Positions 33,251 to 44,664 of a stretch of DNA of 64,000 bases are shown here, piece by piece. A program made the position numbers and the translations under genes. The notes beneath the pieces were generated by a model. It was not told the DNA's origin. It saw only the letters and a list, made by a program, of their open reading frames with translations, and searched no databases. Each line of letters starts with the position of its first letter. Within the stretch, counting starts at the first letter, position 1. This DNA comes from Panulirus ornatus. Lineage: Eukaryota; Arthropoda; Malacostraca; Decapoda; Palinuridae. The stretch covers positions 5,870,001 to 5,934,000 of the forward strand of contig NC_092265.1 of NCBI RefSeq assembly GCF_036320965.1. The letters are read 5' to 3'.

Positions 33251-33552
33251 CTAGCGGGAAAAAAGAGCACAAAATGAGGAAGGCTTCACAGGAGATTCTC
33301 AAAATATACAATAATACTTGGACTATAAGCATAAAATAAAAAAAGCAAACTAACTGATAACATCAAAGCAATTTCAGTTCATCTCCTCAACAATAAAAAA
33401 TGCAATTATAAATGAGCTTCACAAATTTTCTGGACAAAACTCTACAAAAAGTGTAACACTGATATAATAAAGATCACAATTAGGTGCTACTATGACAGGT
33501 AATTCAGACATATACTTATATATCATATCTATGTTACTCTATTTATTGATAT

Positions 33553-33630
33553 CTTTTTTTTTTCATACATATTTGCCATTTCCCACATTAGCGAGGTAGC
33601 ATTAAGAACAAAGGACTAAGCCTTTGGGGG
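33553..33630 (-). mobile_element. SINE 3' tail fragment
   Basis: TTTGCCATTTCCCACATTAG, CGAGGTAGCATTAAGAAC and AAAGGACTAAGCC match the SINE 3' end in minus orientation; it is truncated after about 80 bases. Confidence 0.7.
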
Positions 33631-33659
33631 TTGATATCTATCTATATAAATATATATAT

Positions 33660-36600
33660 TTCATTTATTCTTTATTATACTTTGTCGCTGTCTCCCATGT
33701 TAGCAAGGTAGTGGAAGGAAATAGACAAAAGAATGGCCCAACCCACCCACATACACATGTATATACATACAAATTCCACACATGCACATATACATACCTA
33801 TACATTTCAACATACACATATACATATATACATATACAGACATATACATATATACACAGGTACATAATTCATACTGTCTGCCTTTATTCATTCCCGTCAC
33901 CACCCTGCCACACATGAGTTGACACCTCCCTCCCCCCACACGTGCGTGAGAAAGCACTAGGAAAAGACAACAAAGGCCACATTCATTCACACTCAGTCTC
34001 TAGCTGTCATGTATAATGCATCGAAACCACAGCTCCCTTTCCACATCAATACCCCACAGAACTTTCCCTGGTTTACCCCAGATGCTTCACATGCCCTGGT
34101 TCAATCCACTGACAGCACATCGACCCCGGTATACCACATTGTTCCAATTCACTCTATTCCTTGCACGCCTTTCATCCTCCTGCATGTTCAGGCCCCAATC
34201 GCTCAAAATCTTTTTCACTCCATCCTTCCACCTCCAATTTGGTCTCTCACTTCTCGTTCCTTCCACCTCTGACACATATATCCTCTTTGTCAATCTTTCC
34301 TAACTCATTCTCTCCATGTGACCAAACCATTTCAATACACCCTCTTCTGCTCTCTCAACCACACTCTTTTTATTACCACAAAGCTCTTACCCTTTCATTA
34401 CTTACTCGATCAAACCACCTCACACCACACATTGTTCTCAAACATCTCATCTCCAACACATCCACCCTCCTCCGCACAACCCTATCTATAGCCCACATCT
34501 CACAACCATATAACATTGTTGGAACCACTAAACCTTCAAACATATCCATTTTTGCTTTCCAAGATAATGTTCTCGCCTTCCACACATTCTTCAATGCTCC
34601 CAGAACCTTCGCCCCCTCCACCACCCTGTGACTCACTTCTGCTTCCATGGTTCCATCCACTGCCAAATCCACTCTCAGGTATCTAAAACACTTCACTTCC
34701 TCCAGTTTCTCTCCATTCAAACTTACCTACCAATTGACTTATCCCTCAACCCTACTGTACCTAATAACCTTGCTCTTATTCACATTTACTCTCAGCTTTC
34801 TTCTTTCACACACTTTACCAATCTCAGTCACCAGCTTCAGCAGTTTCTCACCCGAATCAGTCAACTGACTCACTTCCCAAGCCCTCTCATCCACAACAAA
34901 CTGCATACTTGCCCCTTTCTCCAAAACTCTTGCATTCATCTCCCTAACTACACAATCCATAAACAAATTAAACAACCACAGAGATATCACGCAACCCTGC
35001 CGCAAACCGATATTCTCTGGGAAACAAATCACTTTCCTCTCTTCCTACTCGTACACATACCTTACATCCTCAATAAAAACTTTTCACTGCTTCTAGCAAC
35101 CTGCCTCCCATAACATATACTCTTAATACCTTCAACAGAGCATCTCTATCAACTCTATCATATGCCTTCTCCAGATCCATAAATGCTACATACAAATCCA
35201 TTTGTTTTTCTATGCATTTCTCACATACATTCTTCACAGTAAACACCTGATTCACACATCCTCTACCACTTCTGAAACCACACTGCTCTTCCCCAATCTG
35301 ATGCTTTGTACATGCCTTGACCCTCTCAATCAATACCCTCCCATATAATTTCCCAGGAATCCTCAACAAACTTATACCTCTGTAATATACACTCAACTTT
35401 ATCCCCTTTGCCCTTGTACAATGGCATTATGCATGCATTCTGCCAATCCTCAGGCACTTCACCATGAGCCATACATACACTGAATATCCCCACCAACCAG
35501 TCAACAACACAGTCACCCCCTTTTTTAATAAATTCCACTGCAATACCATCCAAACCCACCACCTTGCTGGCCTTCATCTTCTGCAAAGCTTTCACTACCT
35601 CTTCTCTGTCTACCAAACCATTCTCTCTAACCCTCTCACTTTGCACACCACCTCGACCAAAACACCCTATATCTGCTACTCCATCTCCAGCTCACATCAC
35701 CACTACCTGTCATTACCTCCCCATTAACACCCTTCACCGATGTTCCCATTTGGTCTCTTGTCTTACGCACTTTATTTCCTTCCTTCCAAAACATCTTTTT
35801 ATTCTCCCTAAAATTTTACGATACTCTCTCACCCCAACTCTCATTTGCCCTCTTTTTCACCACTTGCACCTTTCCCTTGACCTCCTGCCTCTTTCTTTAA
35901 TACATCTCCAAGTCATTTGCACTATTTCCCTGCAAAACTCATCCAAATGCCACTCTCTTCTCTTTCACTAATAATCTTACTTCTTCATCCCACCACTCAC
36001 TACCCATTCTAATCTGCCTACCTCCCACGCTTCTCATGCCACAAGCATCTTTTGCGCAAGCCATCACTGTTTCCCTAAATACATCCCATTCCTCCTCCAC
36101 TCCCCTAATGTCCTTCACTCTCACCTTTTTCCATTCTGCACTCAGTCTCTCCTGGTACTTCCTCACACAAGTCTCCTTCCCAAGCTCACTTACTCTCACC
36201 ACTCTCTTCACCCCAACATTCTCTCTTCTTTTCTGAAAACCTCTACAAATCTTCACCTTCGCCTCTACAAGATGATGATCAGACATCCCTCAAGTTGCAA
36301 CTCTCAGCACATTAACATCCAAAAGTCTCGCTTTCACATGCCTATCAATTAACACGTAATCCAATAACCCTCTCTGACCATCTCTCCTACTTACATACGT
36401 ATCCTTATGTATTTTTCTCTTATTAAACCAGGTATCAAATCTACAAGCTCTTCACCATTTCCATTCAAAACACTGAACACCCCATGTACACCAATTATTC
36501 CCTCAACTGCCACATTACTCACCTTTGCCTTCAAATCACCCATCCCTATAACCCGGTCTTGTGCATCAAAACTGATAACACACTCACTCACCTGCTCCCA

Positions 36601-36730
36601 AAACACTTGCCTCTCATGATCTTTCTTCTTATGCCCAAGTGCATCAAACACAGCATATCTCAATCTCCTTCTAAACCTAGTTACATCCCTACACCCAACC
36701 CTAAGCCTTCAAGCTGAAATCCTAGCTTGC
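33660..36730 (-). mobile_element. Longest RTE copy: endonuclease plus reverse transcriptase, decayed
   Basis: A minus-strand element with 3' tail (33670-33740), long 3'UTR (to about 34085), RT in several frames (34293-34087, 34720-34373, 35032-34739, 35396-35070, 35646-35326), linker, and apurinic-type endonuclease remnants. These are SDHHLVEAKVKI (frame 36286-35939, the catalytic SDH region) and MGDLKAKVSNVAVEGIIGVHG-like sequence (frame 36663-36391, the GDxNAK region). The FADD site is lost by a deletion near 34860. It is inactive, but it shows that the full family had an EN-RT protein as in RTE/BovB elements. The N-terminal part of EN is missing. Confidence 0.88.
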
Positions 36731-37599
36731 CTCTTTCTTCTGTTTCTGGCATGCAATACTACAAGGAATGGGAGAATTATAGTCCCCTTCCACCTGTCCC
36801 TGTTAAGTCACCTCTTACAATATGAAAAAGATGTTAGTATTTTTCTCTTTCTCCCTTCTCCTATCACTGTTACTATTTCTTGTCACTGTCATCATTTGTT
36901 TATCTATTATCTACTACTTAGGAATACCAGTATTTGGTATGAAAAAAAGTATACATATATAAATGTGGGTGAGCAGGGTTTGGGGTCACTAGGATTACTG
37001 GATTATGTGCCAACTGATAGCTTGCAAAGGAAAGATTAAAGATTGTTGAACATGAATGTGCTGTGATGGGCAACATGTGGTATGTCACATTATGTCTCAA
37101 TAGAGATGACAGAAAGTCTGTGGTGGTCTTAGAACAGGAGGAAGAGTGTGAAAGAAGTGGTGAGCAGAGAGAGCTTAAATATGGTGATTTATACCTGGTC
37201 AGGTCTTAAGGGGCCTTCTAATAAAAAAAAAATGGCGGAATGTCCAGACACAGGAGTGAATATATGGTTCAATGCAGCTCAGTCTTTCTTTTAAATATCC
37301 TAGAATGATTTGTTTGGGTGTAATAACTAAAATATGATAAACATAACATATCCAAATTACTGTGTTAGGGACAATTTAAGTGAAAACACCAGCTTTTGGG
37401 AAGTCCACAAAAAGGTTGGCTAAAACTGTGCTTATCTGGATGACTATGCCAAACTTTTGTTTACAGAATCTGTCACTGATCTACAATAATCACACTGAAT
37501 GTGTATTCATATGCAGTCAAAAAATAACTGTAGGGCAGGGGAAATTTTATGTTTTCAGTAAAATCCTCTCTTTAAGCAGTTTAATTGCCTTTTCTTTGG
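36731..37599. other. GIT intron, nothing recognised
   Basis: Includes a region near 36960-37260 with no recognisable coding content. Confidence 0.4.
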
Positions 37600-38050
37600 G
37601 GATACTCGTGAGCAGACTGGTCATGTCCTAGCCAGCCACTTTCTTGTTTCTCAAGGTCTTCTTCCTGAGTCTGCTCAGCAGGTCTCCTAAGAGCTTGAGG
37701 TGTGCCATGCCGATGATATCCCAGCAGCTTAGACAGATGTTTGGCCAGCACTCATGCCAGCATTCTGGAGCACTCTTTACATTATAAGTTATGTATCTCA
37801 GAGAGATGTTGTTTTCATGGAATTCCAGCAGTCCGTACATGTTAGCTGGTCATAGGTTGTTTGGCAACAACTCAGCAGTTTTCACCCAAGTTCAGTCCTT
37901 CAAAAATTTGTCTTGTCTTCAGTATAAAGTTCTTTGTTTTGTCTTCCACGTCTGCTATTGGCAACTGGTTCTCAGTATGATTAATTTCATGCAGGTCACT
38001 CATTTTCTAGTCATAATTATCTAAATCAATTTCCACTAAACCCCTGCCTT
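37600..38050 (-). mobile_element. Possible Tigger/jerky-like transposase relic
   Basis: On the minus strand, ITYNVKSAPECWHECWPNIC (in frame 37840-37628) resembles the block near the C-terminus of jerky/Tigger DDE transposases, where an (A)W...C(W)xxxWP pattern follows the catalytic core. In a shifted frame just after it, AEQTQEEDLEKQES resembles the conserved LTEEDLxEL segment. Two family blocks in the correct order support the call, but the sequence is frameshifted and short. Confidence 0.35.
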
Positions 38051-39298
38051 CATCTGCTACAGCTTTTGGAGTGTCTGGATATACCTCTTTGGAATTGTAG
38101 GTTCATTAAGGGAATGGATTATGAAGTCTTATAAAATCTTGCATCAATATAATTGTACTTGTAATTGCACATAAAGAGATCAATGTTTTGGCTCTTTTTC
38201 TGAGGTCAGTGGTGAACTTTCATTTCACTGTTGATGAGCACAAAACTAGATGGGTTCATAACTGATGTTCTTCCACTTAAAGGAGATACACAATCTCCTG
38301 ATTCCTTCTGTTGTTCATTAAACCATGAAATGCTGGTTATTATTTCTCAACAGTCACTCCCTGAAGGTGGTCACATAACTGTGAGCCTATCCTCCTCACT
38401 TCTTTGAATGCTCCTCTGGCTTGATTTGATAAGAGTTATGAACCTAAGGGGGATGTTTTCAGAGGTAGAGAAAAACAACTGAAAATTGAAGTAAAAGTTT
38501 TAGAGCTGACCTAAGGGAAACCTCTTCTTTAACACAGCCATGGAGGAAATTCTACCCATGGCATAGGTTATAAGCTTTCTGCTATGCTCCACCTTCTGCT
38601 ACCCCTCTCCCTCAAAACTGACCTCACCTGACCTAACCTTACACTGGTCATCCACTCCCCTCCTTCCCTCTCTCACCTGCTGCATCAGGATATACAAACT
38701 TGTGTTCTGGTAAGGTCTGTAAGTTACCTGACAATGCTAATGAGAGCAAAATGACACCATCTTTAATAAAGGGCTCATCCTCAACAAAGGTGTTTTTCAC
38801 AATACTGTTGACAAACTTCATCCATGTTTATATAAATTAATATGTTGATACCACATGCATAAACTTTGAATATAATGAACATGTAAAAAGCACTTTTATC
38901 AGAGTTTGGAAGTCCCAATTTCACTTTAAAATACATAGCATGGATTAGTGTGTGTGAGTATTGTCTATCAGCTGTATGAACCTAACCAGCATCATGTATA
39001 TATGATAAACAACAAAAAGTAAAAAATAAAAAACAAAATGATAAACAAAATGACAAATGGTGTAACCCTCCTCCCCTTCTGCATCTGCATGTGTAAAATA
39101 ATAATTCCCTTTAATAACACTTGTCTATTGATGAATCTACTTTTTCTGTACATTTTCAGCTGTAGTTATCTCTAAAGACTGATCATCATCATCATCACTA
39201 TAAATATAAACATAGACACAAACACATACAAAAGACCCTGAAAACAGCTTCACCAACAGGTGACCCTGAATCATAGAATCTGCTTTTCATTAGCCTAC
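38051..39298. other. GIT intron, nothing recognised
   Basis: May include more of the possible transposase relic toward 38350; otherwise unassigned. Confidence 0.35.
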
Positions 39299-39402
39299 CT
39301 TTATCTTTGGGAGTTCCACAAGGAGATGACATTCCTGTCTGCCGTCTCTTAGCATCCGACAAGACATCAATGATTAAAGTGGCAAACTCTCTTGCATTAA
39401 AC
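39299..39402 (-). CDS. GIT: GIT exon 8: second Spa2-homology repeat
   Basis: Encodes residues 342-376, starting FNAREFATLIIDVLSDAKRR, nearly identical to mammalian GIT. The exon ends with a single base (phase 1) before donor GTAGGC. Two different downstream exons (31403-30868 and 33250-31869) begin with the two bases needed to complete this codon, so exon 8 looks like the branch point for alternative splicing. Confidence 0.94.
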
Positions 39403-39557
39403 CTGTGAATTAAATATCTTTCATGTGACAATATATCTTTAGTATTACAAGACAAAAATGTCAGAAGAGAAACGTGATTTCTCATAGCGCAAGGCAACAC
39501 AATTTATATCATCTGGTAAACCTTTCAAAATATCATAAGTCCCTGATGCCAGCTTAC

Positions 39558-39700
39558 CTTGCTAACTTTTGTCGACCTTGATTTCTAGTCGAGGAGAATT
39601 CTGGGTTGACAGGAAGGAAAGGTACTGTGCAGCGATCACTCACCAGGGCACTCTGATTTTGTAGTGATAGCCATATAGCATCTGTCTCACGTCGGTCCAC
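39558..39700 (-). CDS. GIT: GIT exon 7: Spa2-homology domain
   Basis: Encodes residues 295-341 plus two bases: VDRRETDAIWL, then VPFLPVNPEFSSTRNQGRQK, a block highly conserved from insects to mammals in GIT. The acceptor is GATAG and the donor GTAAGC. The split codon with exon 8 makes Arg. Confidence 0.94.
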
Positions 39701-39978
39701 CTATCAAAAAGAATTTCAATGAAAAATTAATATAAATGAAGAGAACATGAAAATCTATGATGCTCCTGTTTCAGTTCATTATATGAGAAAGCTATTGAGT
39801 GGATGCATGCAAATGAGTCCTTTGCGTGTTCCTATTGCTACCTTGCTAGAGCAACAGAGGAATTTGGAATAAAATGAAAAAAGCGTGTAGTCATCTGAGA
39901 TTAAAACCACACTCAATGTTTGCAGAGACAACTGACCTACTTGGCGATGAGTTGATTTTCCACTCTCCATGTTTTGAG

Positions 39979-40119
39979 GTGAACCATGGAGGGCTGTGTG
40001 GGTGTGTATATTTGTGTGTGTGGGCGTATGTATATACATGTGTATGGGGGTGGGTTGGGCCATTTCTTTTGTATGTTTCCTTGCGCTACCTCGCAAACGC
40101 GGGAAACGGCGACAAAGCA

Positions 40120-40128
<9 letters not shown>
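39979..40128 (+). mobile_element. Very short RTE 3' end, short-3'UTR type
   Basis: AACCATGGAGGGCTGTGTGG followed by the GGGCGTATGTATATACATG block and CTACCTCGCAAACGCGGGAA. Only about 150 bases of the element are present, an extreme 5' truncation. Confidence 0.8.

Positions 40129-40156
<28 letters not shown>
40129..40156. repeat. (AT)n microsatellite
   Basis: Lies exactly between an RTE 3' end and a SINE 5' end. Confidence 0.9.
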
Positions 40157-40158
<2 letters not shown>

Positions 40159-40402
40159 CCCTGGGGATAGGGGAGAAAGAACACTTCCCACGTATTCCCT
40201 GTGTGTCGTAGAAGACGAATAAAAGGGAAGGGAGCAGGTGGCTGGAAATCCTCCCCTCTCGTTTTTTTTCTTTTTTTTAATTTTCCAAAAGAAGGAACAG
40301 AGAAGGGGGCCAGGTGAAGATATTCCCTCAAAGGCCCAGTCCTCTGTTCTTAACGCAACCTCGCTAATGCGGGAAAGGGCGAATAGTATGAAAAAGAAAG
40401 AA
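40157..40402 (+). mobile_element. SINE-like element, full length, plus strand
   Basis: About 245 bases: head CCCTGGGGATAGGGGAGAAAG, middle GGGAGCAGGTGGCTGGAAAT, a T-rich stretch, GGAACAGAGAAGGGGGCCAG, CCCAGTCCTCTGTTCTTAAC and the 3' end ACCTCGCTAATGCGGGAAAG with GAATAGTATGAAAAAG. It has no open frame. I see no convincing tRNA-type A and B boxes, so the promoter class is unknown. The 3' end resembles the RTE tail. Confidence 0.8.
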
Positions 40403-40469
40403 TTTAACTGATTTATCAGTGAATCTTATGGTATAACTTACAGATCTTTTTCCTTTCATTCTATCTTTG

Positions 40470-41215
40470 CTGCTTCCCATATTAGTGCCAGGAACAGACA
40501 AAGTAAAGGCCTCATTTGCTCACATCCATTCTCTTGTTTTGTGTAATGCATTGAAACTATAGCCCCCTATCCACAACCATGCCCCACAGACCTTTATGTG
40601 GTTTTCCCTTGTCTGCTTCACATGCTCTAGTCAATCCCGCCAACAGCATGGCACTCCCTGTATACTGAACCACTCCAATTCACACTATCCCCTTGTACGC
40701 CTTTCATCCTCCTGCATGTTCAGGCCCTAAGCACTCAAAATCTTTTTCAATTCATTCTTCTATCTCCATTTCGGTCTCCCCCTTCTCCTTGTCCCCTCCA
40801 CTTTTGACACAAATACCTTCTTTGTAAACCTCACACAAATCATTTTCTCCACAAGTCCAAAATCAAGGCGCCCAGCTATTCTTCTACCCAGTATTGCCCT
40901 CTCCCTTATCTCGCCTTTCATATCACCAAACTTACCCCACATAGCTCCAAAATACTGACACTCTGTCACCTCTTCCAGTCTTTCTCATCACATATCTATA
41001 ACAGTTTCATACACTTTTTTTTCTCACCAGGCAGGACTTTGCAAAATCTATACTTTCAATGTTTCCTTTCAAACACTATACTTTACTTTCAATCATGTTT
41101 ACAATCAATTGCCTATGCTTCCACACATCAAAAAACACACTTTCAACCTTCTGCAACTCCTCTTCACTCTCAGCAAGCAACACAGTATCATCCATAAACA
41201 GCCTTATCACTAGCC
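40470..41215 (-). mobile_element. Relic of a second, divergent RTE-like family
   Basis: The 3' part resembles the main family (GTGCCAGGAACAGAC; VEGTRRRGRPKWR in frame 40969-40760). The RT core reads MDDTVLLAESEEELQKVES, with MDD in place of FADD, and the residues between (ECQYFGAMWGKFGDMKGEI, ERAILGRRIAGRL) differ from the main family. It has several frame breaks. Confidence 0.72.
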
Positions 41216-41389
41216 ATGACATTAACCACTAAACCATGGAGGTGCAACCCCTTTCCCTAGTGTCTAAAGTGTCTATCCTGTGGTATACTATCATATGTCT
41301 GATGCAATTTCATAAAAAAAATCTGATCATGTTATTGCATATCTCCACTCAATATATAAACGCAAGTATTAACTTAAAAGTAGGCTTAC

Positions 41390-41627
41390 CTCATCATAAA
41401 CGTCACAAGCCAATTCTTCAAACAAGTGATTCGGTAGAGACTGGAGTTTGACTCTTGCTTCCTTGGCTAAATCAGACATGTCTAAGGAGTCAGCCATCTC
41501 TGGGATGATCCAGTGCTGGCCATTATTGTGATCAGGTTTTCGACCACTTAGATAAAAAGCCAAACGATCTGACACCTCATACTGACATTCTATTAAATGC
41601 TCAGCCAATTCTGGGTGGTTTGACTCA
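41390..41627 (-). CDS. GIT: GIT exon 6: last ankyrin segment and first Spa2-homology repeat
   Basis: Encodes residues 215-294, with ELAEHLIECQYEVSDRLAFY, LSGRKPDH, MADSLDMSDLAKEA and LFEELACDVYDE. These match the GIT-specific stretch that links the ankyrin repeats to the Spa2-homology domain, the region used for PIX binding in the family. The acceptor is CTCAAG and the donor GTAAGC, and the exon ends in phase 0. Confidence 0.94.
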
Positions 41628-42393
41628 CTTGAGAAAGAGAAATTTCCAATAATTAGAGACTACATACAAACACACAGAAATCTAGCACAAAAGGCTTGGA
41701 TGAGATATAATCACTGGTGACTTAAGTACACTTGGATCAGAGTCTGTTATAGTCTAGAGCATCTACCCAATCTGCACTTAATGTACTTTTTCCTTCTTAA
41801 CATTATGGCAGAACCTCCTCCAAACACCATAGTCCTTAAACACTTGTGCTCCCTCCTAAGTGGAATACATTTTACTTCATTTGCCCACAGTACACCTATC
41901 CCTGACATTACATCATAGATACATTCCTAGAAGGTTGACCATTAAGTGGAATTCTATTTAGTGAAACCTGTTTTCCCAAAGACTCCTATCATAGAATTAG
42001 AGATACATTCATACAGAAAAAAACTAATGCCACTAACTTAAAAACAGAGAAAATCTATACAATACCTATGTGTTAGATGTGACAAAAACCACAAGTTTGG
42101 TGAAAGAAGGGCGAACATCAGCAATCAAAGTTAGCTAAAATATACCAGAATAACAGTGTATACAACCCAAACTCCCAAGGCTGCATTCACATGAGCTGGT
42201 ATAACAACAGTCAATAAAGAATAAGAAAAGATTTGCAGCCATAAAAAAAATTTTTTTGCCACAGTGCTCTCTCCAGATCAGTCTTCCCCAAACCAAAATA
42301 TTTCTTAAGTACAAGAATAATAATAAGAAACCTAATTCTCTTATGAAAGAAAAAGCACATATGATTAATATAACAGAGAAAAATGTAATATAC

Positions 42394-42524
42394 CTAGCAT
42401 AATGCGCGGGTGTGTTGCCCTGAGAGTCCAATGCTCCAGGGTCAGCTCCATACACTATCAACAGTTCTACTTGTGATGCCTGACCAGCTCGAGCAGCAAC
42501 ATGCAAAGGACAACAACTCTTTTC
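42394..42524 (-). CDS. GIT: GIT exon 5: ankyrin repeat
   Basis: Encodes residues 172-214 plus two bases, including PLHVAARAGQ and ELLIVYGADPGALDSQGNTP, both canonical ankyrin signatures conserved in GIT. The acceptor is TTGCAG and the donor GTATAT. A retrotransposon fragment lies about 70 bases upstream of the acceptor, so transposon DNA closely abuts this exon. Confidence 0.94.
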
Positions 42525-42595
42525 CTGCAATGAAGAATAAAATTCAGCATAACAGGGAATAAAAAATAAAAGAATTCTTTTAGTCCACAAGTAAA

Positions 42596-43931
42596 CTTCA
42601 CTTGAGCTGTTTCCTTTCCATATCTATAGCCCATGCCTCGCAACCATATAACAATGTTGGAACTACCTATTCCTTCAAACATATCCATTCTTTCTCTCCG
42701 AGATAATATTCTCTTCTTCCATACATTCGTCACTCCTAGAACTTTTGCCCCCTTGCCTAACCTGTGACTCACTACTGCTTCCATGGTTCCATTCGCTGCT
42801 AAGTCCACTCCCAGATATCTAAAACACTTCACTTCCTCCAATTTTTCTCCTGTCAAACTTACATCTTAATTAACTTGTCCCTTAACTCTACTGAAATGTA
42901 ATAACCTTGCTCTTATTTACATTTACACTCAACTTTCTCCTTTCACACACTTTTTCACATTTACTCTCAACTTTCTCCCTTCACACACTTTTTCACATTT
43001 ACTCTCAACTGTCTCCTTTCACACACTTTTTCAAACTGTCCAAACTTCTGCAGTTTCTCACTTAAATCAGCCACTAGAGCTGTATCAATGACGAACAACA
43101 ACTGACTCACTTCCCAGGCCCTCTCATCCCCAACAGACTGCATACTTGCCCCTTTCTCCACAACTCTTACATTTACCTCCCTAACCACCCCATCCATAAA
43201 AATTAAAAAACCATGGGGACATAACACATTCCTACCACAGACTGACCTTCACTGGGAACCAATCACTCTCCTCTTTTCCTACTCATACACATGCCTAACA
43301 TCATTGGTAAAAACTTTTCACTGCTTCTAGCAGCTTACCTCCCACACCATATAGTCTTAAGACCATCTACAAAGCATCTCCATCAACCCTATCACATACC
43401 TTCCCCAGATCCATAAATGCTACATACAAATCCAGCTGTTTTTCTCAGTATTTCTCACACACATTCTTCAAAGCAAACACTTGATCAACACATCCTCTAC
43501 CACTTCTGAAACCACACTGCTCCTCCTCAGTCTGATGCTCTGTGCATGCCTTGACCCTCTTAATCAATACCTTCCCACGTAACTTCCCAGGAATACTCAA
43601 CAAACTTATGCCTCTGTAGTTTGAACACTCAACTTTATCCCCTTTGCCTTTGTACAATGGCAATATGCATGCTGCCAATCCTCAGGCACTTCATCACGAT
43701 CCATACATATGGTGAATATCCCTACCAACCAATCAACAACAGTCACCCCCTTTCTCAATAAATTCCACAGCAATACCATCCAAACCTGCTGCCCTGCCAG
43801 ATTTCATCTTCTGCAAAACTTTCACTACCTGTTCTCTCTTAACCAAACATTCGCACTGACCCTCTCACTTCGCACACCTCCCCAACCAAAACACCCAACA
43901 TCTGTCACTCTATCATCAAACATATATATAT
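42596..43931 (-). mobile_element. Old RTE copy (RT core), minus strand
   Basis: RT pieces in order: GEKLEEVKCFRYLGVDLAA (frame 42856-42467), FMDGVVREVN and LLFVIDTALVAD (frame 43227-42967), YRGISLLSIPGKL and EEQCGFRSGRGCVDQVFALK (frame 43678-43445), and the VREVVKVLQKMK-like start near 43800. The catalytic FADD is mutated to FVID, so it is inactive. Confidence 0.85.
42921..43034. repeat. 38-bp tandem repeat, three copies, inside the RT relic
   Basis: Units start at 42921, 42959 and 42997 with ATTTAC(A/T)CTCAACT, each followed by CACACACTTTTTCA. The unit is one segment of RT coding sequence tripled locally. Confidence 0.9.
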
Positions 43932-44265
43932 TTTCATACTTGATTGCCATTTCCCATGTTAGCAAAGTAGCACCAGGAACAGACAAAGAAAGGCAGCATC
44001 TGCTCACATCCATTCTCTAGCTGTCAAGTGTAATGCACCAACACCACAGGTCCCTATCCACAACCAGGCCCTATAGATCCTTTCACGGTTTACCAAAGAT
44101 GCTTCACATGCCCTGGTTCAGGCAACTGACAGAATATCAACCCCATTATACCATATCGTTCCAGTTCCCTCTATCCAATGCATGCCTTTCATCTTCTTGC
44201 ATGTTCAGTTCCCAGTTGCTCAAAATCTCTCACTCCATCCTTCCATCTCCAATTTGATCTCCCTG
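43932..44265 (-). mobile_element. Old RTE 3' end
   Basis: Tail CCATTTCCCATGTTAGCAAA, GTAGCACCAGGAACAGAC, then 3'UTR and RT C-terminus remnants (CATGTTCAGTTCCCAGTTG). Confidence 0.78.
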
Positions 44266-44664
44266 GAGTCCTTGTATCCTACACTTCTGAAAAAAAACAA
44301 GTACACAAAGTGGAATCCAGCCATGCCAATTAGAGAACATTTCAACCAGTTTCCTGGGAAGGAAAACTGAGCAGGTTTAAGCTAGATTTAGTGGACAATG
44401 CAGAAGAAAATCCCGAAATACTTGGCAATAATGATCTGTCTTCCAATTGTGTGAGTAATGATTTTATGGACACTGACTCTCAGCATCAAACTAGACCATA
44501 ATGAGGAAGAGGGTTTTCTACCAAAAGTGGAAGGAAATGTTGCTTATGCCTCATGACCCTGACAACAATGCAAGTGACTAGTGCAACTGGTAATATTACA
44601 AACTTCACCATTTTGTTGTTTTGAAAAAATTATCAAAGACTGACTTCAGTCATAACATAAAGAG

